A stretch of 64,000 nucleotides of DNA from Atrichornis clamosus (Eukaryota; Chordata; Aves; Passeriformes; Menuridae), in NCBI GenBank assembly GCA_013400975.1, contig WBMZ01003425.1:62001-126000 (forward strand), given 5' to 3'. Position 1 is the first letter of the stretch. The number at the start of each line of letters is the position of its first letter. A program made the translations under genes and the position numbers. Shown here piece by piece: positions 47,591 to 59,720 of this stretch. The notes under the pieces were generated by a model. That model saw nothing but the letters and a program-made list of their open reading frames with translations, made no database searches and was not told the origin of the DNA.

Positions 47591-50500
47591 TTGTCAGGGG
47601 CCCCCTCAGGGAATTTAGTGGTATTTATTCTTTTGGGATGAGCAGCATTGCTCCTTGGCTCTGATGGAAGTGGGCTTACATTACACCGGGTGTATTACTG
47701 GATGCCATGCTGGTGCCTCAAGAGATGTTGACTGTGCACATTTACATAAATCTAAAAATAAATAAATATACTCACCAGCCTCCTCAATCAAAATATGCCA
47801 CAGACAACTAAAAGATCTTGAATCAAATATTAATGTTGGAGATTTCTCCAGCCATTTTGTAATGCTTCCAGCTATATTTATTACACAATGTGTAATGCAC
47901 TACCTTATTATAGACCCAAGCTATCAGGAGTATCATCTTTTTGATGGCCTCAAACTGGCTTAATAAAACCAGTCCTCCTCTGAGTGCCCAGGAGCAAGTA
48001 CTTAAGATGGAGATGTGGCATTCAGCACCTGCAGGCTGTGGCAGTCATGATCAGGAGTGAACCACAAGAAGGAATTGTTACTCATTAAAGGTCTGTTACT
48101 CAGGCACAGCAAGTCCTCTGTTTCCTGTCTCATCCCGATACAGGCGAGAGGATTGTGGATGTTTTCCCACATATATAAATTTGTCCTACGTTAGTACATA
48201 TCATGTATGTCAGGTTTTTTCTCAAACTACTTTTGTTCTCTTTACCTTCTGCAGTTTCCGCACTGGTAAATGTACTGAGTAGTTACTTCTTTTCTACATT
48301 GTGTCCTTTTCCTTGCATTGCTATAAAGCTCCATGTCTTACAGAAGTCATGGTTTTTAAATAAAAGAGGATGTGATATTATACTTAGTGCTGGCAATCAC
48401 AAGAGATAATGAATGTTTAAAAAGAATCCTATGCAATTCCCTTGCAAATATGAGATTTGCAATATCACTATGGGAACAAGCCCAAGTTACTGGGCTTTCT
48501 AAATTTAATGAGGTTCAAATGTCCAAGGGCACCAGCTTTCAGGGGAAGAAGCAATGTCAGAGCATGCAGAGAAACGGATAGGATTTCTTAAGCAAAGGGA
48601 AGAAAATATCTTGAAAGAGGCTTCCCCCTTGAAGTGAATCAGGTGAAGTTACTGGTAAGGAGGCAGCTGTGAACGTTCAAAGGGGATTAGATTCTTCCAC
48701 AGTTCGCGATTTTTAAGTTCAATCACTGCAATATTATTTATGACAGTTATAGTCCTATATGGCAATATCTCAAAGAGGAGAATGATTCATCAATTCCAAC
48801 ACTGCTTCTTCCAGAGACCAAACTGCAATGCAGCACATCACAAGACACACTATTAGGTAGGAAGCAAGAAATCTTCAAAACAGGAGTGATGCAAGTCCAC
48901 TCAATCAGCTTAAAGATTCCTATTGCCTCCAGTGAGCTTTGGATAAAGGCAGCTGTTGAAAACAGAAAAGCTTTATTTGTCAGAAATTCCTTTTACTGAA
49001 GATGGCATTCTGTGATGGATTACTAAAACTGGAGCAACCAATACTTGCATCCTGGATGATTTCAGTGCTTTCTCTGCAGAGCTCCCCACCCAGCTCAGTC
49101 CCTGGGGTCAGGAGAGACACGTTTCCTTACCACCCTATGGCCATCGGGCATGCTGAATGCAAAGCTTCCTCAAAACTAACCAACCTCACTGCACATCAAA
49201 TATTTGCAGCTAAGGCAGCTGCTGCTGTGATAGTGAACAAACACCAGCCAGGGCTGCTGTCCGTCCCAGCAATGGCGGGGCAATATTGCTTCCTCCGGCA
49301 GGCACCCCCACACTCCTCTGTGCTTGCCGACGTCCTTCCCACCCGGGGCAAGACAGAAGTGGGTTATTTGCAAGCTGCTTGGGAATGTGAGCGGGGTTTG
49401 TCATGAAGCTATAGCCTGGGTCGAGTCTGAGAGTCATTCAGTGCGTTATCCATGCATCAATTAGGATTTCTGCGAGGTACTGTGGGAAGTGACACAATAT
49501 CCTCTGAGGTAGACACACCACCGCTTCAAACACCGCACGTATGTATTTTTTGGTCAGGTGAGTCCATGCCTGCAGTTTTACGGTAAAAGTAAGTCCACAA
49601 TCATCATTGTCCTTATGTTCTACCATTTCTTCTCCAAATATTTACACTTGTTTTCTCTGTTTGATATATAACACACCAACACTGTAAAGCAAACACGCAC
49701 GAGTGGTGCACCTTGTTTTAGTCCTGCGTCTACCTTCTGCTAGATAGCAGCAGATGATCAGGTTCTGCAGGCAATTTGTCACTGAGGAAGGTGCAGTGAT
49801 GAGTTTACAGGAAATATTACAATGCATTTTGGTTTATTTATACATATTCATATTAATTCCAGAACAGAGGTGCTACAACAGTACTTGGGGCAATTCTCCC
49901 TAGCCAGAACCTCAGCCCAGTGGCTCTCCATGTCCCCAGTGATAAGTGAAGTGCATGACATCAGCCCAGAGAAGACAGCAAGTTCTCCTGCATTTGCAGA
50001 GCCTTTTTTACCTACATTGATGGTTCTATACTAGATGCTTAAGCATGAACTGATAATGTGATATATCTTCCCCAAACTGGCTGTTTGCTCACACGTAAAG
50101 AAAAACCCCGTGTAATAGTGACACCTGGTGACACCTATTGTTTTGCTTACACACACACCTCTTTTTCCAAATATACTAGGTTTCACTGAAAACTCCCAAC
50201 CTATGCTGAGTAAAGGGGTAGAACTACAAAACAACATTCAAAGAATTTGGGTTGATACCTTATTCTTTGCTCTCACCTTTCTTATTGACACTAACCTTCA
50301 TCAAATGGTTTACCCACTGTAATGTCATGTTCAAGGAGATGTACAAGAGGACACATGGTCCACCTGGAAAATAAATTTGTAGCTAGATACTGGTATGAAA
50401 TGAAAAATGAATTATACTGCCATCAGTTAAGCCCTTTTTCTGTAGTCCACGTTCCCTGAGCTAAGGAGTGCATGTTCTTTGGAAGGGATTCTGCAAACTT

Positions 50501-51573
50501 AGCAGTTAAAAGATAGAAAGTTATTCTGATTTAAAAACTCCAAGCATCTAAGTCTCCAAGACTTCTCGCAAAGTTTCTCTGCCAATATATTCTCAAAGTG
50601 ACCTCATTTTTGTATTAAAGAAGCTGAAAAAGCCTAGATGTGTCAGGAGGATACTAACAATAACCAATACTATTAGACATTGATCCCCACTTTCTCAAAG
50701 TGTTTGCTGGAAAGTGCAAGGATTATAGTCATACACTCAGGTGTTCTGGTACTGTAAGTTATCATTTGTGTCCATTATTAAATTAGCTCACCACTGTGGT
50801 GGAAATCACTACTTCTATTCTTTGGTAACTACACTATGAGTCATCTAGGCCATGGATTGTGTCAAGTCCTACTGGAAAATCCTGTACAAATTATGTGGTG
50901 AAAAACACATCTTTCTGACTCAGAGAGGACTACAGTGAAAGGGGAATTAGCTTTTACCTTTTATTTACATATGTTCATAAATGTATATGGGGAAGTGAGC
51001 AAAATGTCAGTGCAGATACAATAGCATTAATCATATTTCCAAGCTTTGACCATTTAACTGTTTCCCAAGGGATATTTTTTCTGGTATTTTGTTGAACTCA
51101 GTCATTATGCTTCCTGCTATGAACTGGTTAAAGGGAAGATTATGATATGGGTATGGCAAAGGCGAAAATAATGAAGTGCATCTCAGCAGAAAGAAAAAGG
51201 AGAGAATGGCAGGCACAAAAAGATCTTATTACTCCAACCTTTTCTTTTCTAATTCCCTTATTCCCTTGTTCTTGCACCTCGGGTCCTACCAGTCATTTGA
51301 GGTATATTAAGCCCAACAGATGTGTTGTGTTGTCCATGCTCCCGTCTCTAAGTGAAGTGTTTGTGCCCCCTACTCAGCACATTGCCCTGCAGAGGCTTCC
51401 TCTGCCTCCGCTGCCACGTCCCTGCTTGCGGGCAGGCACGGCTCAGGTAACGACCCCTGTGCCCTCGGAGCACGGGGACACAGCAAAGATGCACCTGGAG
51501 ACAGGCTTCTCATTGAAGAGTGATGGAGAGGTCACCCTGAACGCCTGTTGCCAGGAAGGGCTGAGCTAGGGTC
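47591..51573. other. Unique noncoding sequence with minor GC patches
   Basis: GC rises at 49080-49400 and 51340-51500, where 134- and 140-codon plus frames occur without recognisable similarity. A 10-bp tandem pair 'gtgacacctr' is at 50118-50137. No interspersed repeat was recognised. Confidence 0.5.
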
Positions 51574-51600
51574 ATTAATGATAATTAATCATTAATTAAA
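51574..51600. promoter_or_regulatory. Palindromic homeodomain-site cluster
   Basis: ATTAATGAT (51574-51582) and ATCATTAAT (51588-51596) form a 9-bp inverted repeat around AATTA. Eight TAAT/ATTA cores occur in about 25 bp. Such arrays bind homodimeric or cooperative homeodomain proteins; function here is inferred. Confidence 0.35.
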
Positions 51601-51713
51601 CCGGGCATGATACACTGGAAATAGTATGTTGGCTACTCCTTTCTCTGGGAAATCTCCTCCTTTAAATTAAACTGGCTCACACAGTGGTTGTAATTCCTGT
51701 GTGGGAGACATGT

Positions 51714-51734
51714 CACACACATATATATATATAT
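51714..51734. repeat. Compound CA/TA microsatellite
   Basis: A cacacac run passes directly into seven AT units. It is likely length-polymorphic. Confidence 0.9.
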
Positions 51735-52976
51735 GTACGATCCCAAGCCACGCAGTGAAGTTGTGGAAGCAACAATCTTCTTCTTGATTGAATTTTCACT
51801 TAATTTAATTTCATTGGAAATCACAGATGGTGTCACCCAGCAGCTAGAGGCTAAAAAGGGGCACTTTTTACAAACTGAATAAAAAACTTAATAAGTTATA
51901 ATAAGCACCAAAAGCAAATGGAGGTGAAAACTTTACTGCAAACAACATATTTACTCTACACACCCAGTGACACTAAAATTGAATTTCTTTTCATTTTAGA
52001 CTTTAAGGTCAGGCTCTTGATAATGCAAATATTTCTAATATGATGCAAACCCCTATTTTCTTATGAATGAGACTGGAAATGGATATAGGGAGCACAAAAT
52101 GCTAAAATATAGAGAGATGAGAATGGCTCAAATGTAAAAGGTTTAGTTACATAATTTATTTTTACAAGTGAGAAAAGAATACAAAGAATTCTTGTCTGTA
52201 CAGGCCACGAAACTTTCTTCCCCAGGTGAGCAGAGATAGTGTGGTCAGTGTGATAGATTGCTTTCAAGACAGAAGAGTGCAATGTGAGAGCTTGCCCTTC
52301 CATTTCTCGCCAGCCTTTCCCCATCTCTTGGGTAGTGAGTGGCAAATTGTGCCACAGTGTGGGCAGTGTTCCCCAAATCCAAACACCCTCTCAGAAGGCA
52401 CTGGCCATTGTCCTGGGCAGGTGCACGGTACATTCTGTCAGTCTGCAGCCCAGGTAATGTGCGTCTTCTCTGTGGTTTTCATATCCACCTGCTTCTCCTT
52501 CTCAAAATGACTTAATAGTTACTCAAGGGCACTATGTGCTAGCAGCTGTTAATGTTAGCTGGGAGATAGCATGTCTGTGAGAGCAACTTGGAAAGACAGG
52601 CAGTGATACTTGCTTTTTGCTCGGTATAAACTGGGAAGTGAACATCTGCCATTATTGGAAATGAAGAAAATCTTTCTGTGATTGAATGGAACACTGTTGT
52701 CCCTCCTCTGATTTTCTACGTGATCATTTTTGGAGAAAGGAACAATAAATTTTAAGAAAAACCCTGCTCACAGATGTGTTATTTATTCACCCAGTTAACA
52801 GCCATTTCCTGTAATCAGGATAAACTGATCAATCTGCCATAATGAGAATGGAGCCAGCAGCTTCCTGGCCAGGGATGAGTCTGTGTCTCTTCTAATCTGC
52901 AGACATAACATATTGGAAGAGGAGATCGCTAAATTCCCACATGCGAAGCAGTGAGAACACAGTAGCTTTCACCTCT
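51735..52976. other. AT-rich unique noncoding sequence
   Basis: Short opposed frames only (52226-52510 plus, 52061-52433 minus). I saw no repeat. Confidence 0.55.
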
Positions 52977-53012
52977 GCAGGTAGAATAATGTATGCAGGT
53001 AAAATAATGTAT
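52977..53012. repeat. 18-bp tandem duplication
   Basis: 'gcaggtagaataatgtat' is followed directly by 'gcaggtaaaataatgtat', one mismatch in 18. Confidence 0.92.
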
Positions 53013-53498
53013 GAAGACAATAGTTCTTGGGTCACATGTATCACTAGTGATATAAGAAAAAGGCTGTTTCCTGACATATGCTTGAATTACTTATCAATTA
53101 ATTATTTCCGACACTAAAAAAACCTATTTTTCAGTTTCTGCTGTAATATAGCTGCTACGACTAATGGATGATGCTTAAAAACAGATCCACAAATGTGTTA
53201 AGAGAAATGATTTTTGACCCTCCACAGAAAAATGCTTTTATTAGTGCTGTAAATACCTCTGCTGAGCACATGGATGGGGGTAAACTACTGAGCAAATGAG
53301 ATTTAGTGGAAAAAAAAGGGGAAATCAAATAGTGCTTTGTTCCTACGGAAGAGTAAACCAGTAAATAACGCAACAAAAAAATCCTGCTCCTTGATTCCAG
53401 GAGGCGTCATGGGGTACCCTTCTGCACTGGTACATTTGTTGGTGGGCACAGAAAACATTTTGTTTTTATGACTATTATGTGATTCAAAATAGACAAGA

Positions 53499-53525
53499 AG
53501 TAGCTGAAAAGCAGTAGCTGAAAAG
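53499..53525. repeat. 14-bp tandem duplication
   Basis: 'agtagctgaaaagc' is followed directly by 'agtagctgaaaag', identical over 13 bases. Confidence 0.9.
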
Positions 53526-56421
53526 ACAATTCTATCATAAAAATGGTTCGAAATCTGTCATCTTTACATTTCTAATGGAGACTTTGTTTTACAGAAAACA
53601 CAACAAATAAAGATTAGTAAACATCTAGAAATTGTTTGGGGACACTGCCTCACTATCTCTGTTATTTTATGAAATCAGGCTCAATTTCTCTCTTTTTGGG
53701 TCACTATGTGGGCTGTGAAAAATGACGTGTTCTGGGAGTTCCTATAATCAAAATTTATATTTCTTAATTCAAAACATTCCTTGCGCACCTATAGAAAGTC
53801 TTCCCCCAGCCCCAACAACTTTACTGGGTTTTACATTATTGGTGCTTAGCTGCTTAATGTTCACTTCTTACAGAGTTTCCTGTCTGTTATCAAGAGACAT
53901 CATGCTGCGAAATGAAAAGCATCTCCATCCAAGCAGGGACTCAACGCCCACCTTCAACCAAATAGGATGTGAATCTCAATTTATTCCTTTTCAATGTTAA
54001 AGATCCGATCCCATGAAAATGTCTGCAGGCATTTGTGCTTAGTATTGTGACTAATTCTCCTGCAGTCAGTGGGCTTTGGTGGGTAAGTTACACGGTGTGT
54101 GTTTGTGTGTATTTGCCAGAAGAAATTTTTAGGAAAGCATATGGTAGTTGTGAGCATGTAAAATTCAATACCAATTAAGATTTTTCATATCTGCTAATTG
54201 CAACTTTCATCCAAACCAATGAATATATTCTCATTTATTTACCCCTTAAAGCTAAAGCTGCACAACTCAATGCTCCAAGATAGAGAAAGCACTGTTCACT
54301 ACAATACATATTCAAATTATGCCAGAAATTATTTTACTGAATTTTTACTGAAAAATAGAGAGCACTCAGTGTCATAAATACTGTGTTGAAGGTAGTGCTC
54401 ACAACCTGGAATTGTTGAATGTGTCTTCCTGAATCTGTGAAGGACTGGGTTGTTTCTGGGACTCTGTACACATGCAATTGATTCCATGGATCAGATACAA
54501 ATCTTCCTTGTGTCTGCATTCCTGACCACAGCTGTACACACCCAAATAAGAGCAAAATCCTGTAACTAATAAGTGTTTTAGAAAACAGATCCTGAACGCA
54601 ATGCTTTGGGACCAAAACAGAAAGGAACAGTCTTTAATTATATGATCTGACAGGATTTTCTGTCTCCAGAGAAAATTCCCTGGTTACTAAGAGTGAAGGG
54701 CCCTTGTTAGATACCTGAGAACTGAGAGCTACCAAGAACTGGAGGATTGCTGACAGCCCCACCACTGAGGAGGCACTGAGAGCCGGGAGTGTTTTGGCCT
54801 TCTGTGACGAGGCAACATAGCAGGATTCTGCCTCTTTCTGCAATCATCTCCTTCCAAGGGATGTGAGCTGTGGCTTCACCTTGCTAAACGGCAGCTGGCC
54901 TCCGAGGAACAAACACTTCCTTACAAACACTGCCTCACCATCACAGACATTTCCATGCACAGCAGTGCACTGAGTTCCTAGGCTGAGAAGTGCGGTGAGA
55001 ATGCAAAGAATTATTAATATTGAAATTGTGAGTCTAATAATTTATATGCTGCTTTCTCATCATCTTGTGAAATGTCCCCAGCAGCAAATGTTAGAAGTCA
55101 CGACATTAAATATTCTTTAGAGAAGTGCACTTTTTTTTAACAAATAAGACTCTCCCCACTAAAAGTCACTAACAAAAACTGCAGACTGTCCAAAAGGGGC
55201 AGGATCTGCCTGTTGGCTCTTAAGAACATGCAGTTCATTTCAGCTGTGCTACCCTTGATGAAATCTCATGTGATAAATCACACAACTCAGACGTGTTTCA
55301 CTTGTTTGCCAATGAATTTGAAAAAGGGCTTATAGCAGTTAGGAGTGTAAATACAATTAGATTTTAAAATTATTCAAGAATCATTTTAAAGTTCCCCTGA
55401 GATTTCCATGTTAACTCAAATGGATTTTGCTTTCTGTCAGGATTCAGCTGCTTCTAGGAAAGCTTTGGTGAGCAGGCAGGTAATGTGACACCTATGTGAG
55501 AATTTGTGGACAGATCTAAGTTACTTAATTACTGATCACCACTGTAAACACTTAGTAATGTGCTTTTAAGATAATGAAAAGCATATTCGTCTCAGTTTTT
55601 AAAATCTCGAACACAGCTCCATTTACAAGTTCACTTTAGCTCACTGTAAATATTCTTTGTCTTTACACCAGCAGCCCTGGTCTAATTCCGCACGTCTGCA
55701 TCTGTGGTTCTTCCCTGCTTTGCATCCCTGTTGTGTCAACACTGTTTGATGTTGCTGCGGGAAGAGGGCAAGGGTCAATTCTTTTACTGATGAGATGTGG
55801 CTGTTGGCTCCTTGAGATTAGGTTAGACCAAAGTTAGAAGCACGCAGGAAGGTAAAATTCCCACCTCTAACCAGTGTACCTTCTCATCCTATGGGGATGA
55901 GTGTGTCCAGACTGAAGAAATCAGCATTTCAGCACGACTGGCTTCACTGGTGTGTTGGAAGAGACAAACTGGGAATGGGAACATTTGAAAACACTGCCTC
56001 TTGCCAAGCACCCTCCTCGCCCATCTCTGGCTGATCTGCCTAAAAGCCTGCTGTGTGAAATGGTGTCACACCCCCACTTCTCCCACCTCACTCTTCATAT
56101 CCAGCAGCCTTTTAAATGTGTCAGGAGTTGCACAAATAAACTATTTGCCATTGATTAGCAGTGCACACATTTTTAATAAATTTGGGGTTTTTTTCTGTGT
56201 GACCTTTATGTTTTTTCTGGTAATCATGTTTGGAGACATTTCCCCACGGAGAACCACTATTTCCTAGTCATGAATAAGATCAGCATTTGTGAGTTCAAGC
56301 CAGAAAATTGCCACATTATCTCTGGACTGCTGCATGAAGACTCCAAGTATACAGCTAAACCAGGGACACGATAAAACAAAAATTCAAGAAGGAAGCATGG
56401 GTACCATGTTTTGGACTTCTG
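53526..56421. other. Unique noncoding sequence
   Basis: A degenerate GT run occurs at about 54094-54111. No gene or family repeat was recognised. Confidence 0.55.
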
Positions 56422-56437
56422 AAAAAAAAAAAAAAAA
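56422..56437. repeat. Poly(A) run of 16
   Basis: An uninterrupted A run without an upstream AATAAA or an adjoining processed-gene body. Confidence 0.9.
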
Positions 56438-58778
56438 GAAACCTTTGTTGCACCTTTAATTTGCAGAGATGATTTACCTTGGGACCTTCCTGGTTTTAGG
56501 TTCAAGTTCTCAATCTACATGGGCTGGTCCTATAAGCTGGGGCATTGCCCTTGCCCTAACAAAGCTGTAGAGTGCTCCCCGGTAGCTGGGCAGTGGCCGT
56601 GCCTGCTGGCCACACCATCCCTCTGTGACACGCCCAGCGAGCCCCAGGGGAGGAAAGTTAGGACTTGCCAGTGCAGAGAGCTGGTGGCTCCAGTAGCACC
56701 GATCACCACCAGTTCTGGGAGTCATTCTGCAGGGAGCAGAAACACCAGCTAAACCCCTGAGGAATTAGTGAAGGAAAAAAGTTGCTGTTCTCAACCAAGT
56801 GCAAAAGCTGGTTTTGTTGGAGCTCTCCTCCCTTTTTTGCCCTGCACAAATTTGCAATTGCTTATCCCAAATGTGGATCTAAATAAAGATATAAGGGAGC
56901 ACTTGCTTTCTGCAATTCTTTTTTAAATCTGCAATTCAAAGTGTTGGCCCATGTCTAAGGAAAAGAAAATAGAGTACAACCCTTTACCATAATCCACAAA
57001 GAAGAATCTGTGTAAGAATAATTTGTTCACAAACTATTGATGCAGTGATCGTTTTTTCCTCTGGGTTTGGGCAGCAGCTGTCAGTGAAGAGTCCTGATTC
57101 AGGACTGAGGCCTCCAGATAATATGGATGTTCTGGCTGGCTTCCTGCAGCAGCACAGCAGCTTCTCAGCAGATAAAAGAGAACAGAAAAAAAGCTTCTCA
57201 GAAACTAACTGCTAGAGGATCAGTTTTGAGTAGTTAGTGATGAGCAGCCCAGATATCAGCTGACAAATATTTACTGCAGAAGTTCCAAGAGTTAAAAGCT
57301 CATTCCTCTTAAGTAGCTGGCCATGATATTTCTTTTGATTTCTTCTTCTCATATGCTATCTTTTCACCTCAGTATAAGATATCATGGGAATTTTACCAGC
57401 CTTAACCTCTTGTCTCCCCACAGCTCTAGCCCAGGTAGGAGTTGACCTTTGCTAAGTGGTCGAGCTGCCTTTAATGAGAGAGGATGTGTGTTGTATATAG
57501 ATCTTTCTGAAAATCCATGAAAAAAAGGCTGTTGCCCAGTAACAAATGGTCCAGTTCGGCTTCTTTTGCTCATGATGAGGATCATCCACCCTTTTAGGTG
57601 GTCCTCTTGCTTCCTTCCTCTTCCCTGAGTAAATAAACATGACATCACATGGGTGAAGGTACAAGGCAGGGCAAGAGGCTCTGTGGATGGTTCCTCCAAG
57701 GGAGAGCAAGCACAGGGCTTTCCAGCAGACCTGGTTTACTGAGTAGCTGATTTCCCTGAGATTTTCCTGCAGTCATCTGTGCTGTACAATGACATATGAG
57801 GCAGACACTTGACCTACGCCTGCTATTTAATTAAATGCACTTCTCCACCTTTTTTCTTTGTGTCCGTGTCGTGATCCATGTAAGGATAGACAAAATACAG
57901 TGTTGTTAATAGGCAAAACTTATGAAGCTTAAATGGAAGATTTGGCTGGGTGTCTTTAATTAAATGGGCATTAATACTATGCAACATCCTAACTCTGAAT
58001 GTGAAGGCATTAAAATAATTAACTGGTCTAATCTAGGTTTAAGAGGCTTGAAAAATAGGTTGAAAATAGGTGCCACTGTGACAGTATATCCTTGTGAAGG
58101 TGACCTCAATTCTAGACACTGGAGGAGCTGCAGCATCCTGGCACATGCTGGGGATGTAGGAGAACATGGCTGTGGCACCAGGATGGTGAGTGCTGACACA
58201 GAAAAAAGCAGCAGTTGTTTAACCATACATACGATTAATCTAACTAGCAAATATGGTGAAAATTATTCAAGTCACTAGAATACTGCTCATGTATCATAGC
58301 AGCAACATAAGGCTGATTACAGATTTAGGACTTTCTTAAGGCTGACCTTTAGCCATAAATGTGGGAAGATGTCTTGTCAAAATCATATTTTGTTCTGACC
58401 TTGTAAATAGGACAAAAATGCTGGTAAACAACTGATCTTTGCTTGCTGACAATCACATGATGTGGGCGAGGGCACCAAGGAGTTCATATCCCCCTCACTT
58501 AGGAAAGAACCACTGCTTTTCCTCTGTGTCGACTCTTGACACCAAACCCCAGTTCCGTGAAAAACCCAAACAATCCAGTTGTAAACAGACTCTTGCCTCA
58601 GAAACATCATGTTCAGGAGAAACATCTCATTTATGTTTGCTTGGTAAATTTGTCATCTATTGATACCCCCATTCTAACAAAGGTTTGGCTGAGTTTAATA
58701 TATGTTCTGTAAAAAGTAGAGCTGCTACAAAACTGTGACGTGGAAAATGACAATTAAATGCAATTTTTTTTTTTGCCA
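56438..58778. other. Unique noncoding sequence with a GC patch at 56500-56750
   Basis: The GC patch is open on both strands (56510-56752) and unrecognised. The remainder holds short opposed frames, including 57382-57709 on the minus strand in two registers. Confidence 0.5.
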
Positions 58779-58806
58779 GTTCAAGAAATTTTGTTCAAGA
58801 AATTTT
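58779..58806. repeat. 14-bp perfect tandem duplication
   Basis: 'gttcaagaaatttt' occurs twice with no spacer and no mismatch, just after a run of T. Confidence 0.92.
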
Positions 58807-59550
58807 AGGATCTGTCAACATTACCAAGTATTGCAGCATAACAGGGGTAAATCTGAAGAATAAAACAGTTGGTCCAATGATGTCCACTCTACACAGCTGG
58901 GATGAGTCAATTTTCTGCAAGCTCTAGTCTGATCCTAAGCTTTGCATGCTCTAGGTGTGTGAGAAGGGCATCTTTTGGTAGCTAAAGTTATTTATTCAGA
59001 GATCACAAATGAAAGGAAGAATAAAGAAGGCTGCTCAGGTATTCCCCCAAAGATCTGGGCACCACTGCAGAAGAAAGTTTGAATCCATTAAAATAAGCAT
59101 TTTCCACTAGTTACTAGATTTTGGTGTTAACACCCTCTGAGCATATGCATTTTAGGCCTCTGGACAAAACTGACCCTTTGTTTATCAATCTGAATAGAGA
59201 AACAAGAAGAACAAACAAAGCCATTTGACTTCAGCTTTCTCTCTGAAGAGGACTGTCAGCGTCACGTGTCTGTTCAGGCTGGAAGGTCATCAGTGAACAG
59301 TCAGATCCAGTAATTTTTTTTACATGGGAACTTAAATTCTGAGTAAATTAAATTGTGTCCATGCAAATCACACTGTTGTTAAACAAAAAATCCTAAATTA
59401 TAATACCTAACAACAGTTATGAATGCATTCAAGAGCTGATCACCCTCTTAATTCCGGGATGCAAAATATTAAAAAAGAACAGTGAGGAAAGGAGAGGAAA
59501 GTGCACCTCTAAATCCTGTGGTGATCTCAGCTGCCCAGAGTACAGTGGCA
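58807..59550. other. Unique noncoding sequence
   Basis: Nothing recognised. Confidence 0.55.
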
Positions 59551-59720
59551 ATCTGCAGGATTTTTGTCTTTATTTATCAGACTGCATAATCTAATTATCT
59601 CTCATTAGTCCAAAGCTGATTATTTCATTTATCTTTGTATATGTGACAACAAAAGGCTCTCTTTAATTAAGCAGATCAGCAATTAGCTGTTGTTTTATAG
59701 GCAGTTTTAAACATCCCTGT
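59551..59720. promoter_or_regulatory. Candidate homeodomain-rich conserved noncoding element
   Basis: TAAT/ATTA cores lie at 59587-90, 59592-95, 59604-07, 59619-22, 59664-69 and 59682-85, with a SOX-type CTTTGT at 59633-59638. The stretch lacks open frames and known repeats, and its mix of homeodomain and SOX sites is typical of neural or other developmental enhancers. This is my strongest enhancer-like segment by eye; constraint is not demonstrated. Confidence 0.35.

Noticed and set aside
40538..50140. Shared 15-mer around 'ggtgacacctattg' at about 40538 and 50126
   Set aside because: One or two exact 15-base matches are expected by chance in 64 kb and the flanks do not align.
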